Below are positions 36,570 through 46,271 of a stretch of 64,000 nucleotides of DNA, in pieces (position 1 is the stretch's first letter; every line of letters starts with the position of its first letter). The DNA is from Rippkaea orientalis PCC 8801 (GTDB lineage Bacteria; Cyanobacteriota; Cyanobacteriia; Cyanobacteriales; Microcystaceae). The translations under genes and the position numbers were made by a program. The notes beneath the pieces are model-generated. The model saw nothing but the letters and a program-made list of their open reading frames with translations. It ran no database searches and was not told where the DNA came from. The stretch is taken from assembly GCF_000021805.1 (NCBI RefSeq), contig NC_011726.1, positions 1,240,001 through 1,304,000 of the forward strand. Reading direction: 5' to 3'.

Positions 36570-37055
36570 ATGAGTGTAGTTAGCCAAGTTATTCTCAAAG
36601 CAGACGACGAACTCCGATATCCTAGCAGTGGGGAACTTGAGGGCATCCAAAATTTTGTCAAAAGCGGGGAGCAACGCATCCGCATTGCGGAAACTCTCTC
36701 CGAAAATGACAAAAAAATCGTTGATCAAGCCCAAAAAAGATTATTCCAAAAACGTCCTGATTTCCGTTCGCCAGGCGGTAATGCCTATAGCCAGCGTCAA
36801 TATAATCAGTGTTTACGCGATTATAGCTGGTATTTGCGCTTAGTGACCTATGGTGTTTTAGCCGGAGATAAGGAACCCATTGAAAAAATTGGGTTAATTG
36901 GGGCTAAAGAAATGTACAACTCTCTGGGTGTGCCTGTACCTGGGATGGTTGAAGCGATCAAATGTCTTAAGGATGCAGCCTTGGGATTACTCAGTAATGA
37001 AGATGCCCGTGAAGCCGCCCCCTATTTTGATTATATTATCCAGGTCATGTCCTAA
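36570..37055 (+). CDS. apcD: Allophycocyanin alpha-B subunit (ApcD)
   Basis: 161 residues with the phycobiliprotein fold. The bilin-binding cysteine is Cys81 in [22 protein letters not shown]. The opening [23 protein letters not shown] and the closing [11 protein letters not shown] are specific to ApcD rather than ApcA. It is a terminal emitter of the phycobilisome core that favours energy transfer to photosystem I. It is a single gene with its own upstream region. Confidence 0.95.
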   Translation: MSVVSQVILKADDELRYPSSGELEGIQNFVKSGEQRIRIAETLSENDKKIVDQAQKRLFQKRPDFRSPGGNAYSQRQYNQCLRDYSWYLRLVTYGVLAGDKEPIEKIGLIGAKEMYNSLGVPVPGMVEAIKCLKDAALGLLSNEDAREAAPYFDYIIQVMS

Positions 37056-37206
37056 AACCAAGCTTTGGGGAGGTATTATCGGGGGACAAAAACCTCTGTC
37101 AACCTCCTCAAATGATTTTTTTGTAATATTGCGTACTCTAATTATCCCTTGAAAAAAATCGATCTTTCTAGCAAAATTAAGGCCTTAGCGATTAAGATCG
37201 AAAAGT

Positions 37207-37713
37207 ATGGGCGGATTAATTAAGTTTCCTTTATTCTCTCTTAGTCTAGTTTTTATCACCTATGGCGTTTTTGGGTGGAATGTTGGGAGTAGTGCTACGG
37301 TTCTAACCCATTACTTGGTCGAACAAGGTAAAACGTGGGGATGGTTGTTCCAAGAAGAAGGCGTATTTTTAGGGTTACATATCCTTGCGGGAATGTTGGT
37401 CTTAATGATTACGGCCAGTTTAGCTGCCCCAGTAGCAATTATGACAGTTATCTTCGGCAGTGGGTTTAAATCCGATAATCGGGCGATGATTGCCGTTTTG
37501 GTCTGGAGTTTAGCGGTCGTTCTAATCATTACTTGGTTACAGTATTTTGTGAGATTTTTGGTTCTTTTGTGTAGTGCGATCTTAGGTAAATTAGAATTAC
37601 AAAATCAAAAATATCCCGAATGGCGAGTTTTGCTAACATTAACGATTATTTGTCTAGGGGGTTTTGCTTTGGGATTACTCGCTTTTTATGGCTATCATAG
37701 GGCTATTGCTTGA
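37207..37713 (+). CDS. Hypothetical four-helix membrane protein
   Basis: 168 residues with hydrophobic segments at about 6-24, 52-80, 90-120 and 140-165. The segment between the first two (GWNVGSSATVLTHYLVEQGKTWGWLFQEEGVF) is probably exposed. No family is recognised. The TPR gene begins 31 bases downstream in the same direction, suggesting an operon. Confidence 0.6.
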   Translation: MGGLIKFPLFSLSLVFITYGVFGWNVGSSATVLTHYLVEQGKTWGWLFQEEGVFLGLHILAGMLVLMITASLAAPVAIMTVIFGSGFKSDNRAMIAVLVWSLAVVLIITWLQYFVRFLVLLCSAILGKLELQNQKYPEWRVLLTLTIICLGGFALGLLAFYGYHRAIA

Positions 37714-37744
37714 GAATAATTTGAAGATTAGGTCTAATAGATAT

Positions 37745-38359
37745 ATGAAAGCTTGGCAAAAACTCGCTGTTGCTATTTCAAGTTTGTCTTTTTTAGCATT
37801 AATGATTTTTCCGATGATGAGTTCTGTGAATCAGTCGCCCTCATCCAATGAACAAACCGCTTCAACTGATAGTACAGCCGGAAAACAGTTAGAAGCTCAA
37901 GCCCAAGGCTATGAGGCGGTTTTAAAACGAGAACCCAATAATTCTACAGCCTTACAAGGGTTATTGGGAGCACGACTACAATTGATCGAGTTAGAAAAGA
38001 AACGGTTACAAGAACTAGAACAAAAGGCAATAGCCACTGGTGAAGTCAATCCGCAAGACTTGCAACAACAACGCTTAAAAGCCATAAAACTCATTCAAGA
38101 ACAGTCAACAGCCGTGACTCAACAATCCGAGAAGGTGTTGGAAAAAGAACCAAATCATCCGATCGCCTTACAGGGGTTAGTGGAAGCGCGACTGCAATTG
38201 GGAGATTTACAAGGGGCGATCGCACCGATGGAAAAGTTAGTCGCACTCTATCCTGAACAAGAACAGCTAAGCAACATTTTAAAGCGAATGAAATCAGACT
38301 TACAAAAAGCCAAAAATCCTTCCGCTCAACCGCCTAATCCAGATAATAAGCAAAATTAA
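37745..38359 (+). CDS. TPR protein with signal anchor
   Basis: About 204 residues from the ATG at 37745 (MKAWQKLAVAISSLSFLALMIFPMM, a signal anchor). Two TPR-like helical pairs are seen: YEAVLKREPNNSTALQGLLGARLQL and SEKVLEKEPNHPIALQGLVEARLQLGDLQGAIAPMEKLVALYPE, separated by a Gln/Glu-rich helix. It is probably a periplasmic or membrane scaffold. It is coupled to the preceding membrane protein; the function is unknown. Confidence 0.72.
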   Translation: MKAWQKLAVAISSLSFLALMIFPMMSSVNQSPSSNEQTASTDSTAGKQLEAQAQGYEAVLKREPNNSTALQGLLGARLQLIELEKKRLQELEQKAIATGEVNPQDLQQQRLKAIKLIQEQSTAVTQQSEKVLEKEPNHPIALQGLVEARLQLGDLQGAIAPMEKLVALYPEQEQLSNILKRMKSDLQKAKNPSAQPPNPDNKQN

Positions 38360-38380
38360 GGATTATTGACTTGAAGGAAG

Positions 38381-38407
38381 TAGGGGCTTAATCAAATTAA
38401 GCCCTAC
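38381..38407. terminator. Palindrome between convergent genes
   Basis: GGGCTTAAT (384-392) and ATTAAGCCC (396-404) form a stem with a 3-base loop, with partial GTAGGGG/CCCTAC outer arms. It sits between the 3' ends of the TPR gene and amt and may end both. It belongs to the GTAGGGG palindrome family. Confidence 0.55.
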
Positions 38408-38419
38408 CTATTTTTGGGG

Positions 38420-39967
38420 TTAAACACCCGATCCGGTGTGGATATCAGCCCCACTGATGCCAGCAGCTTGACCACCAGTAAAAGTATCAGGTTCAGTAAC
38501 AAAGCCATGATAAGCTTCCATACCATGTTCCCCGATATCGAGTCCTTTGATTTCTTCTTCCGGACTCACGCGAATGCCCAAAGTGGCTTTGAGGGCTATC
38601 CAAGCAACACCACTAAAAACAATGGTAAACAAGCCAACGGCGACAATTCCGATAATTTGGTTAATTAATTGACCAAGACCGCCACCGTAGAACAATCCAG
38701 TGGTGGTATTAAACAAACCGACGGCCAAGGTTCCCCAAATGCCATTCACCAAGTGAACGGAAATTGCACCAACCGGGTCATCAATTTTGGCTACCGAATC
38801 AAAGAACCCGACAGCATAGACAACCAGGACTCCAGAGACTATACCAATAATCACGGCTCCCCAATAGGAAACCCCATCGCATCCAGCCGTAACCCCGACT
38901 AAACCCGCGAGAATGCCGTTAATAATCATGGACAGATCGGGTTTCTTGTCTTTATACCAAGAGACAAAGGTAGCAGTCACACCACCAGCAGCCCCGGCTA
39001 AGTTGGTAGTAACAGCAATATAGGGAACCATCTCATCGGCTTTGAGTTGGGACCCAGGGTTAAAGCCAAACCAGCCAATCCAAAGAATGAGACAGCCCAA
39101 GGTCGCAATACTCATATTATGACCGGGAATCGCTTGGGGACGGCCATCGACGTATTTACCCATTCTCGGACCGAGAATCCAGGCTCCCATCAAGGCTGCC
39201 CAACCTCCCACGGAGTGAACCACTGTTGACCCTGCAAAGTCTCTAAATCCGCCATTTTCTCCTTGAAGGTTAAATAACCAAGCACTACTACTCCAGACCC
39301 AGTGGCCAGTGATCGGATAGGAAATGCCGACTAATAATAGGCTAAAAATCAAAAAGTCGGTAAATTTGATCCGTTCAGCCACAGCACCAGAAACGATAGT
39401 TGCCGCCGTTCCAGCGAAGGCTGATTGGAACAAAAAGGCTAGAGGAATGGGCAGTCCTTCAGGAAAAGGTGACAGTCCGTAGGTTGCCGGATCTTTACTA
39501 CTGAGAAACCAACCGCCACCGCCAATGAACGGATTTTCGGGATTACCGAACATCAACGAATAGCCAATTACCCAATAAGCAATGGTGGCTAAAGCGAAGA
39601 CAATTAGGTTTTTGGCGAGGATATTAACGGCATTTTTTTGACGACAGAATCCGGTTTCAAGCATAGCAAAGCCGGCATTCATGAAAACAACCAGAATGGT
39701 CGCTACTAATACCCAGATGGCGTTTAGAGTTCCCTGAAGGGTGGCTACATTGGTATTGACGCTTTCTACGGTAATTTCGGTAACTGTCGGATCTTGGGCA
39801 GCCACTGCGGTATGCCAAACAATGACGATAATCGCTGTTAGGGGAATACAGGCTATCCAGTAGGGAGAAAAGGAACGAGTAATCATTCTTAAGGGTTCCC
39901 AAAAGGGATCATCCCACAGGGACGGTTCAGGTTTAGTAACTTCTTTGATGGTTTGTGTTGATCGCAT
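38420..39967 (-). CDS. amt: Ammonium transporter (Amt family)
   Basis: 515 residues with a cytoplasmic N-terminus, an extra hydrophobic segment (about 34-56), and the Amt core of about eleven helices. Signatures are [48 protein letters not shown] (pore His) and [18 protein letters not shown] (second pore His). It moves ammonium across the plasma membrane. I saw no clear GTA-N8-TAC NtcA site in the 280 bases upstream. Confidence 0.93.
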   Translation of the reverse strand: MRSTQTIKEVTKPEPSLWDDPFWEPLRMITRSFSPYWIACIPLTAIIVIVWHTAVAAQDPTVTEITVESVNTNVATLQGTLNAIWVLVATILVVFMNAGFAMLETGFCRQKNAVNILAKNLIVFALATIAYWVIGYSLMFGNPENPFIGGGGWFLSSKDPATYGLSPFPEGLPIPLAFLFQSAFAGTAATIVSGAVAERIKFTDFLIFSLLLVGISYPITGHWVWSSSAWLFNLQGENGGFRDFAGSTVVHSVGGWAALMGAWILGPRMGKYVDGRPQAIPGHNMSIATLGCLILWIGWFGFNPGSQLKADEMVPYIAVTTNLAGAAGGVTATFVSWYKDKKPDLSMIINGILAGLVGVTAGCDGVSYWGAVIIGIVSGVLVVYAVGFFDSVAKIDDPVGAISVHLVNGIWGTLAVGLFNTTTGLFYGGGLGQLINQIIGIVAVGLFTIVFSGVAWIALKATLGIRVSPEEEIKGLDIGEHGMEAYHGFVTEPDTFTGGQAAGISGADIHTGSGV

Positions 39968-40248
39968 TTTTATGAGTTAGGGTTGAATGAGACATTGAGT
40001 GTGAGTGAAGCTGACTGGATCAATCTCGGATATGATAGCGAGATTTGTCAATAAAACAGTAAATTTGGGGTTTTAGTTGTCATGATAGTATAGTCTTAGT
40101 TTAAAAACCTCTACGCATAACAAATGAGTTTCCTTAAGTTTGTTTAATGTTTCAGATAAAGTTGTTTGAACTAAACTGAGTGTTTTTTTTATTACTCTTT
40201 TTTAGGGAAAATTTCTGTATCAAAAAATACATTTATTGATGATTGAAA

Positions 40249-41331
40249 ATGAACTCGCCAGACTTTGACCAACAGATGATGCAGCGATGTCTGCAATTAG
40301 CCCGTCAAGCATTAGGACAAACTTCCCCTAATCCGTTAGTGGGGTCGGTAATTGTCCAAAATGGTGAGATCGTGGGTGAGGGGTTTCATCCAAAAGCCGG
40401 AGAACCCCATGCAGAAATTTTTGCCCTCAGACAAGCCCAAGAACGGGCAAAGGGAGCAACGGTTTATGTTAGCCTAGAGCCCTGTAATCATTATGGCCGA
40501 ACCCCTCCGTGTACGGACGCTTTAATTGCTGCGGGGGTGAGTAAAGTGGTGGTGGGAATGGTAGATCCAAACCCCTTGGTATCGGGAAAAGGGGTTGAAA
40601 AGCTTCAAGAAAGCGGAATTGAAGTGGTTGTTGGCGTTGAAGAGTCCGCTTGTCGTCAGTTGAATGAGGCGTTTATCCATCGTATTTTGCACCATCAACC
40701 CTTGGGTATCTTAAAATATGCCATGACCCTTGATGGTAAAATTGCAGCGACTACTGGTCATAGTGCTTGGATAACGGGCACAGCTTCGCGTCAGCTCGTC
40801 CATCAGGTTAGGGCAGCCTGTGATGCGGTGATCGTCGGAGGAAATACCCTCAGAAAGGACAATCCCAATCTGACCACCCACGAAGTAGCAGGGGTTAATC
40901 CCTTGCGGGTGGTGATGAGTAAAACTCTGGATTTGCCTTCTGAGGCTAACCTTTGGCAAACCGATATAGCTTCTACACTGGTTATAACAGAAAGGACTCG
41001 TAATAGTAAGTTACAAGCCCAATTGCGCAATCGGGGGGTTGAGGTGATAGAGTTAGCGTCGGTGACTCCTTCTGGGGTGATGCAACTGCTTTATGAGAGG
41101 GGGTTATCGAGTGTGTTATGGGAATGTGGAGGAACCTTAGCAGCACAAGCGATCGCCGATGGTGTGATACAAAAGATTATGGCTTTTATTGCGCCTAAAA
41201 TTATTGGGGGTACTATAGCACCTTGTCCTATTGGTGATTTAGGATTAGAGAAAATGACTCAAGCTTTAGCATTACAACGGGTTACTTTACAACAAATTGA
41301 TGGAGATATTCTCATTGAAGGATATTTATAA
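40249..41331 (+). CDS. ribD: Bifunctional riboflavin deaminase/reductase (RibD)
   Basis: About 360 residues from the ATG at 40249 (MNSPDFDQQMMQRCLQLARQA). The N-terminal zinc deaminase has HAEIFALRQA and PCNHYGRTPPC; the C-terminal reductase has KYAMTLDGKIAATTGHSAWITG and VIVGGNTLRKDNPNLT. It catalyses the second and third steps of riboflavin synthesis. It is divergent from amt. A TTG at 40243 adds only two residues. Confidence 0.93.
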   Translation: MNSPDFDQQMMQRCLQLARQALGQTSPNPLVGSVIVQNGEIVGEGFHPKAGEPHAEIFALRQAQERAKGATVYVSLEPCNHYGRTPPCTDALIAAGVSKVVVGMVDPNPLVSGKGVEKLQESGIEVVVGVEESACRQLNEAFIHRILHHQPLGILKYAMTLDGKIAATTGHSAWITGTASRQLVHQVRAACDAVIVGGNTLRKDNPNLTTHEVAGVNPLRVVMSKTLDLPSEANLWQTDIASTLVITERTRNSKLQAQLRNRGVEVIELASVTPSGVMQLLYERGLSSVLWECGGTLAAQAIADGVIQKIMAFIAPKIIGGTIAPCPIGDLGLEKMTQALALQRVTLQQIDGDILIEGYL

Positions 41332-41355
41332 AGGATATTTATAATTGATCATCTA

Positions 41356-41450
41356 TAGCATTACCCGAAAAGTTTAAGTAGGGGTCAACGGCCGTTGACC
41401 CCTACATGACAAGATTTGAGGGATAACGAATGTCCTAACCAAAATGCGTA
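41356..41450. mobile_element. MITE family A, copy 2 (right end altered)
   Basis: It starts tagcattacccgaaaag like copy 3 and keeps the central ggggtcaacg gccgttgaccc palindrome and gaatgtcctaacc. At the right end the usual gtagtgcta is replaced by gtagggtggg, the start of another repeat at 41448-41538. Confidence 0.8.
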
Positions 41451-41538
41451 GGGTGGGTTAGGCACGGGGTTGATTTTGTCGAAAACCCAATAAGCTTTGA
41501 TCCGTGCTGTAACCTACTAAGGCAGTTCCCACCCTACA
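41448..41538. repeat. GTAGGGTGGG/CCCACCCTAC-bounded element
   Basis: A block of about 91 bases whose ends, gtagggtggg and cccaccctac, are perfect 10-base inverted repeats. It is non-coding and seems to be inserted into, or fused with, the right end of MITE copy 2. Confidence 0.7.
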
Positions 41539-41558
41539 ATCGATAAAAGTTAAGGGAT

Positions 41559-42839
41559 TTACATCGTTAAAGATTGAACATCGGTTTCAATGACCTTGGC
41601 TAAGTCCTGTAAAAAGGCCGCTGCATGGGCTCCATAAATCACCCGATGATCGCAGGTAATATTTACCGCCATTTGACGTTGTACTCCAATTAATCCATCG
41701 GGAGTTGCTACTACTTGGGGACGGGATGCACCGATCGCTAAAATTGCCCCTTGTCCGGGGGGTAAAATCGCATCAAAACGGTCTACCCCAAACATCCCTA
41801 AATTCGATACCGTAATGGTTCCACTGTTGTATTCTTGGGGTTGTAATTGCTTACTTCTGGCGCGATCGACTAAATCTTTCCATGTCCGAGAGAGGGAATA
41901 AATATCGACTTGATCGGCATTTTGTAAGACGGGGGTAATGAGTCCTCCATCATCCATTGCCACAGCTAAAGCAACATTAATTGACCCATTATATTTAATG
42001 CCTTGATCCGTATAACTGGCATTGACTAAAGGATGTTTTTGTACTGCCATAGCAACCGCTTTGGCTAATAAGGCTGTCATAGTCACCCCTTTCGATTTAA
42101 GCTGTTTATAGAGCTTATCTAACGCATCTGTGGTGATAGTATAGCCCACATGATAGGTCGGCACTTGGACAGTGGCTACCATATTCTGAACCACCGCTTT
42201 TTGTAGTGTCGTTAGGGGAACCGTTTCCCCAGGAGTTGCAGGGACAGGAGTGGGAGGGGTACTAGGGGTAGGAGTCGGTTGAACCGTTGGGGTTGGGGTT
42301 AGGGTTGGGGTGACGGTGGTTACTTTGCTTGTTGCGCGTTCGACATCTCCTGCAACAATGCGACCGTAGGGACCGCTACCGCGCAGGGTTTTGAGATCAA
42401 CTCCTAATTCTTTGGCTAATTTTTTCGCGCGTGGGGAAGCGACAGTCCGTCCATTCCCATTGCTTGCGGTAACAGTAGGGGTTGCAGTAACCGTCGGGAC
42501 GGGTTGGGGAGAAGCAACAGGAGGAGATGTCGTTTCGCGGGAGGGTTCTGCTGTAGCGGAGGGGGGTTTTTGTTGCTGTTGCGCTTGGGTAATTTCTGCT
42601 TCGGTTTCTGCAATTAAAGCGATCGCCGTTCCAACAGGAGCTTCTTGGCCAGCTTCGACTAAAATAGTGGCTAAGTAGCCTTCATAGAACGATTCTACGT
42701 CCATATCTGCTTTATCTGACTCGACAACAACCACCGTTTCCCCTTTGGCAACCTTATCCCCTGGAGATTTCACCCAAGAGACGATTTTTCCTTCGGTCAT
42801 GGTAGAACTGAGTGCAGGCATGAAGATGTCGTGAATCAT
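41559..42839 (-). CDS. Pyruvate dehydrogenase E2 (dihydrolipoamide acetyltransferase)
   Basis: 426 residues in three parts. The lipoyl domain (about 1-80) has its lysine in VVVESDKADMDVESF. A Pro/Thr/Ala-rich linker surrounds the peripheral-subunit-binding domain (ASPRAKKLAKELGVDLKTLRGSGPYGRIVAGDVE). The catalytic domain ends NITCDHRVIYGAHAAAFLQDL, with the active His. The usual HxxxDG reads HRVIYG, which I recall as normal for cyanobacterial E2. It transfers acetyl groups to CoA. The other PDH subunits are not adjacent. Confidence 0.9.
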   Translation of the reverse strand: MIHDIFMPALSSTMTEGKIVSWVKSPGDKVAKGETVVVVESDKADMDVESFYEGYLATILVEAGQEAPVGTAIALIAETEAEITQAQQQQKPPSATAEPSRETTSPPVASPQPVPTVTATPTVTASNGNGRTVASPRAKKLAKELGVDLKTLRGSGPYGRIVAGDVERATSKVTTVTPTLTPTPTVQPTPTPSTPPTPVPATPGETVPLTTLQKAVVQNMVATVQVPTYHVGYTITTDALDKLYKQLKSKGVTMTALLAKAVAMAVQKHPLVNASYTDQGIKYNGSINVALAVAMDDGGLITPVLQNADQVDIYSLSRTWKDLVDRARSKQLQPQEYNSGTITVSNLGMFGVDRFDAILPPGQGAILAIGASRPQVVATPDGLIGVQRQMAVNITCDHRVIYGAHAAAFLQDLAKVIETDVQSLTM

Positions 42840-42966
42840 GGAGTCGCTTTCCCGGTTTAATATTGTTCAATAGGCAATCAAAATTTATGCCAGATCGCAT
42901 TCTATCATGAACAATGGATCATTAAATGATGAATCGTTTGTTATGCCATTTTAGGGTTATTGTGCT

Positions 42967-43410
42967 GTGCGGGTAATTATTCAACGAGTTAAAGGGTCTT
43001 CTGTTAGGGTTAATGGGGAAATTGTCGGTCAAATTAGTCGGGGGTTAAATTTATTAGTGGGAATTGGAAACAATGATACCGAAAGTGAATTAGATTGGAT
43101 GACTCGTAAATGTTTAGAATTACGATTATTTCCCGCAGAAGAAGGGGGCGATCGCTGGGAAAAGTCAGTCCAAGAAATTCAGGGAGAATTGCTGGTAATC
43201 AGTCAGTTTACTCTCTATGGAGATTGTCGTAAAGGTCGTCGTCCTTCTTTTAGTGATTCGGCTTCTCCCTCGATAGCCAAAACTTTGTATGATCAATTTG
43301 TTGCTCAATTAAAAGACAGTGGGTTAAAAGTAGAAACGGGAATTTTTGGGGCAATGATGCAAGTAACAATTGACAATGATGGACCCGTAACCCTGTTATT
43401 AGAACGTTAA
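42967..43410 (+). CDS. dtd: D-aminoacyl-tRNA deacylase (Dtd)
   Basis: 147 residues starting with [43 protein letters not shown] (the SQFTL motif) and the C-terminal [10 protein letters not shown] (the GPVT motif) are all intact. It removes D-amino acids and glycine mischarged on tRNA. The hydantoinase A-like gene starts 6 bases after its stop, so the two are likely cotranscribed. Confidence 0.94.
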   Translation: MRVIIQRVKGSSVRVNGEIVGQISRGLNLLVGIGNNDTESELDWMTRKCLELRLFPAEEGGDRWEKSVQEIQGELLVISQFTLYGDCRKGRRPSFSDSASPSIAKTLYDQFVAQLKDSGLKVETGIFGAMMQVTIDNDGPVTLLLER

Positions 43411-43416
43411 ACGATT

Positions 43417-45513
43417 ATGGTAAAAATCTTTGTAGACCGAGGGGGAACTTTCACCGATATTATTGCGGTTACTGATAATCGAGAGATTATTAATAATATT
43501 CCAACAGATAATCAACGTTTTTGTGTTTTTAATCTGCCCAATGACCAATGGATTATTTTATATAAATTACTCTCAGAAAATCCAGAAAGATATCAAGATG
43601 CAGTTATTCAAGGTATTCGAGATATTCTAGGGGTTAAAGGGAATGATACCCTCGATACAAAGCAGCTAGAAGTTGTCAAGATGGGGACAACTGTCGCCAC
43701 CAATGCGTTATTAGAAAGAAAGGGCGATCGCACGGTTCTTGTTATTACTAAAGGCTTTAAAGATGCCCTGAAAATTGGTTATCAAAATCGCCCTAATATT
43801 TTCGATCTGAAGATTACTTTACCTTCAATGTTATACGAATCTGTCATTGAAGTGGATGCCAGATATGATGTTAATGGCAATGAATTAAAAGCGGTTGATA
43901 CCGAACAAGTTTATCAAGACTTAAAACAAGTGTATGAACAAGGAATAAGAAGTTGTGCCATCGTTTTTATGCACAGTTTTCGTTACCCTGATCATGAGAA
44001 TAAAGTTAGTCAAATTGCTCAAGAAATTGGCTTTACTCAAGTGTCTGTTTCTCATCAAGTCAGTCCTCTAATGAAGCTCGTAGCAAGAGGTGATACTACT
44101 GTTGTTGATGCCTATTTATCTCCCATTTTAAGACGCTATATTGACCAAGTGTTAAGTCAATTACCTGACGTAAGATTGATGTTTATGAAATCCGATGGAG
44201 GGTTAGCAGATGCTGATCAATTCCACGGAAAAGATAGTATTTTATCTGGACCTGCGGGGGGAATTGTTGGGGCAGTTCAAACCAGTTTAAGGGCAGGATT
44301 TAAGGAGATTATTACTTTTGATATGGGGGGAACTTCCACCGATGTTGCTCACTTTAATGGGGAATACGAAAGACAGATTGATAACGAAATTGCGGGGACA
44401 AGAATTAGGGTTCCTATGTTAAGTATTCATACCGTTGCTGCGGGGGGAGGTTCTATCCTATTTTTTGATGGGTTTAGCTTTCGTGTCGGACCCGAATCTG
44501 CGGGAGCAAATCCAGGTCCTGCGTGTTATCGTCGGGGAGGACCACTAACCGTTACCGATGCGAATGTCATGGTTGGAAAAATTCGCCCTAATTACTTTCC
44601 TGCTATCTTTGGAGAAGCGGAAAATTTACCCTTAGACCAAGCAATTGTCAAGCAAAAATTTACGGAATTAGCGCAAGAAGTTTCAACGGTGACAGGGAAT
44701 TTAACGAGTCCTGAAAAAGTTGCCAATGGGTTTATTTTAATTGCCGTTCAAAACATGGCTAATGCTATTAAAAAAGTCTCGTTACAAAAAGGTTATGATG
44801 TTACAAAATATGCTTTAACAAGTTTTGGGGGTGCGGGGGGTCAAGTTTGCTGTTTAATTGCTGATACATTAGGAATTAAAACCATTTTTCTCCATCCCTA
44901 CGCAGGGGTTTTAAGTGCCTATGGAATGGGGTTAGCAGATATTTGTGTGATTCAAGAAAAAGCGGTTGAACAGTTATTGACTCTATCTTTAATTAAGCAA
45001 TTAAATCCTTTAATAAATCAGTTAGAAATAGAAGCTAAAAATAAACTCAATAATCAGACAGTACAGTCACACAAAAAAGTCAATAAAAAAGTTAATTTAA
45101 AATACCAAGGGACAGACTCAACTTTATTAATTGACTTGACTGATGATCCAACAATAATGATTAAAGTATTTGAAGAAGAACATCGATCGCGCTATGGTTT
45201 TATTCAATCCAATAAACCCTTAATTGTTGAGTCTATTTCCGTTGAAGTCATTGAGCAAATGGAAACCCCAGAAGAAGCTTTAATCAGTCGTATTCGTCCC
45301 CTGAGTGAGTCTCCAAAACCTCTAGAAACGGTTGAAATCTTTACCCATGATACCTGGTACAATACCCCGATTTATCGACGGGAAGATCTACAAACGCAAG
45401 ATAGGATTGAAGGACCTGCTATTATTGTTGAAAAAATTAGTACTATTATTGTTGAACCCAACTGGAAAGCTAGGTTAACTGAATATAATCATCTGATTTT
45501 ACACCGAGATTAA
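43417..45513 (+). CDS. Hydantoinase/5-oxoprolinase A-like subunit (HyuA family)
   Basis: 698 residues of the HyuA/OplA N-terminal type with an ASKHA-like fold. DRGGTFTDI opens it; KMGTTVATNALLERKGDR, DMGGTSTDVA and SFGGAGGQVCCLIADTLGI are further signatures. The insertion NIPTDNQRFCVFNLPNDQW is long. Members hydrolyse 5-oxoproline or hydantoins with ATP, usually together with a HyuB subunit. No HyuB gene is in the window, so the partner must lie elsewhere or the pathway is incomplete. It is coupled to dtd. Confidence 0.85.
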   Translation: MVKIFVDRGGTFTDIIAVTDNREIINNIPTDNQRFCVFNLPNDQWIILYKLLSENPERYQDAVIQGIRDILGVKGNDTLDTKQLEVVKMGTTVATNALLERKGDRTVLVITKGFKDALKIGYQNRPNIFDLKITLPSMLYESVIEVDARYDVNGNELKAVDTEQVYQDLKQVYEQGIRSCAIVFMHSFRYPDHENKVSQIAQEIGFTQVSVSHQVSPLMKLVARGDTTVVDAYLSPILRRYIDQVLSQLPDVRLMFMKSDGGLADADQFHGKDSILSGPAGGIVGAVQTSLRAGFKEIITFDMGGTSTDVAHFNGEYERQIDNEIAGTRIRVPMLSIHTVAAGGGSILFFDGFSFRVGPESAGANPGPACYRRGGPLTVTDANVMVGKIRPNYFPAIFGEAENLPLDQAIVKQKFTELAQEVSTVTGNLTSPEKVANGFILIAVQNMANAIKKVSLQKGYDVTKYALTSFGGAGGQVCCLIADTLGIKTIFLHPYAGVLSAYGMGLADICVIQEKAVEQLLTLSLIKQLNPLINQLEIEAKNKLNNQTVQSHKKVNKKVNLKYQGTDSTLLIDLTDDPTIMIKVFEEEHRSRYGFIQSNKPLIVESISVEVIEQMETPEEALISRIRPLSESPKPLETVEIFTHDTWYNTPIYRREDLQTQDRIEGPAIIVEKISTIIVEPNWKARLTEYNHLILHRD

Positions 45514-45612
45514 TTCTCGTTAAAAATAATCCCATTCTTAACTCCTAACTCTTAACCCCGAACTCAGGTTATATTGATAATTCTCCGTTTTTAATTCCTC
45601 AGTCAATTTTGA

Positions 45613-45981
45613 CTATGCTTGTCCTAATAGCTGCTGAACTTTTTCAATTAATTCATTAGGAGAAAAAGGCTTGACGATATACTCATTAGCCCCTTGTTTT
45701 TTAGCCCAATAACGGTCAACGTCAGTATTTTTTGTAGAACAAAGAATAACAGGTATATTCTGCGTTTTAGGATCTTCTTTGAGTTTTCGACAAGTCTGAA
45801 ACCCGTTAAGTTTAGGCATAACAACGTCTAGGATAATTAAATCAAATAGGGTTTCTTGAACTTTCTCTAAAGCTTGTTCGCCATCAATAGCTGTTATGAC
45901 AGAAAAGCCATTATCTACCAGCAATCCAGCAATTAATTCACGCTGAGCAGTGCTATCATCGGTAACTAGAATAGTAGTCAT
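45613..45981 (-). CDS. Stand-alone response regulator (CheY-like receiver)
   Basis: 122 residues made of a single receiver domain: acidic pair in VTDDSTAQREL, phosphoacceptor Asp in DLIILDVVMPKLNGFQTCRKL, the Ser/Thr switch in PVILCSTKNTDVD, and Lys in YIVKPFSPNEL. The sequence is closest to PilH/PixH-type regulators of phototaxis and pilus systems. The partner kinase is not nearby. It converges on the HyuA-like gene. Confidence 0.88.
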   Translation of the reverse strand: MTTILVTDDSTAQRELIAGLLVDNGFSVITAIDGEQALEKVQETLFDLIILDVVMPKLNGFQTCRKLKEDPKTQNIPVILCSTKNTDVDRYWAKKQGANEYIVKPFSPNELIEKVQQLLGQA

Positions 45982-46271
45982 TGGGTCATTATTTAAGGAT
46001 AGGATTTAGTCACTTTTTAGCTTTAACAGTTAAGAGTTATCAGTTATCAGCTAGAGGTAGGAGGTCGGTCTTAGGGGGACTTCATGAATCCCAGAAAAGC
46101 AATAATCAAGTCCCTTTGACTAGGATACCCACAAACTTGCCCTTATTTTCTATTTTGTTATTAAATCATTTTTGAAAGGGAACGGGCAACAGGGAACAGG
46201 CAATAGGGAACAGGTAATATTTTAACAATTCGTTACATTAGAAATACATCGAATACACAGAGGATTAGCCA

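Noticed and set aside
39968-40248. NtcA site for amt
   Set aside because: No GTA-N8-TAC with a suitable -10 box was found between amt and ribD.
42391-42678. 95-codon plus-strand frame opposite the PDH E2 linker
   Set aside because: It is the antisense of the Pro/Ala/Thr-rich linker; the composition follows from that.
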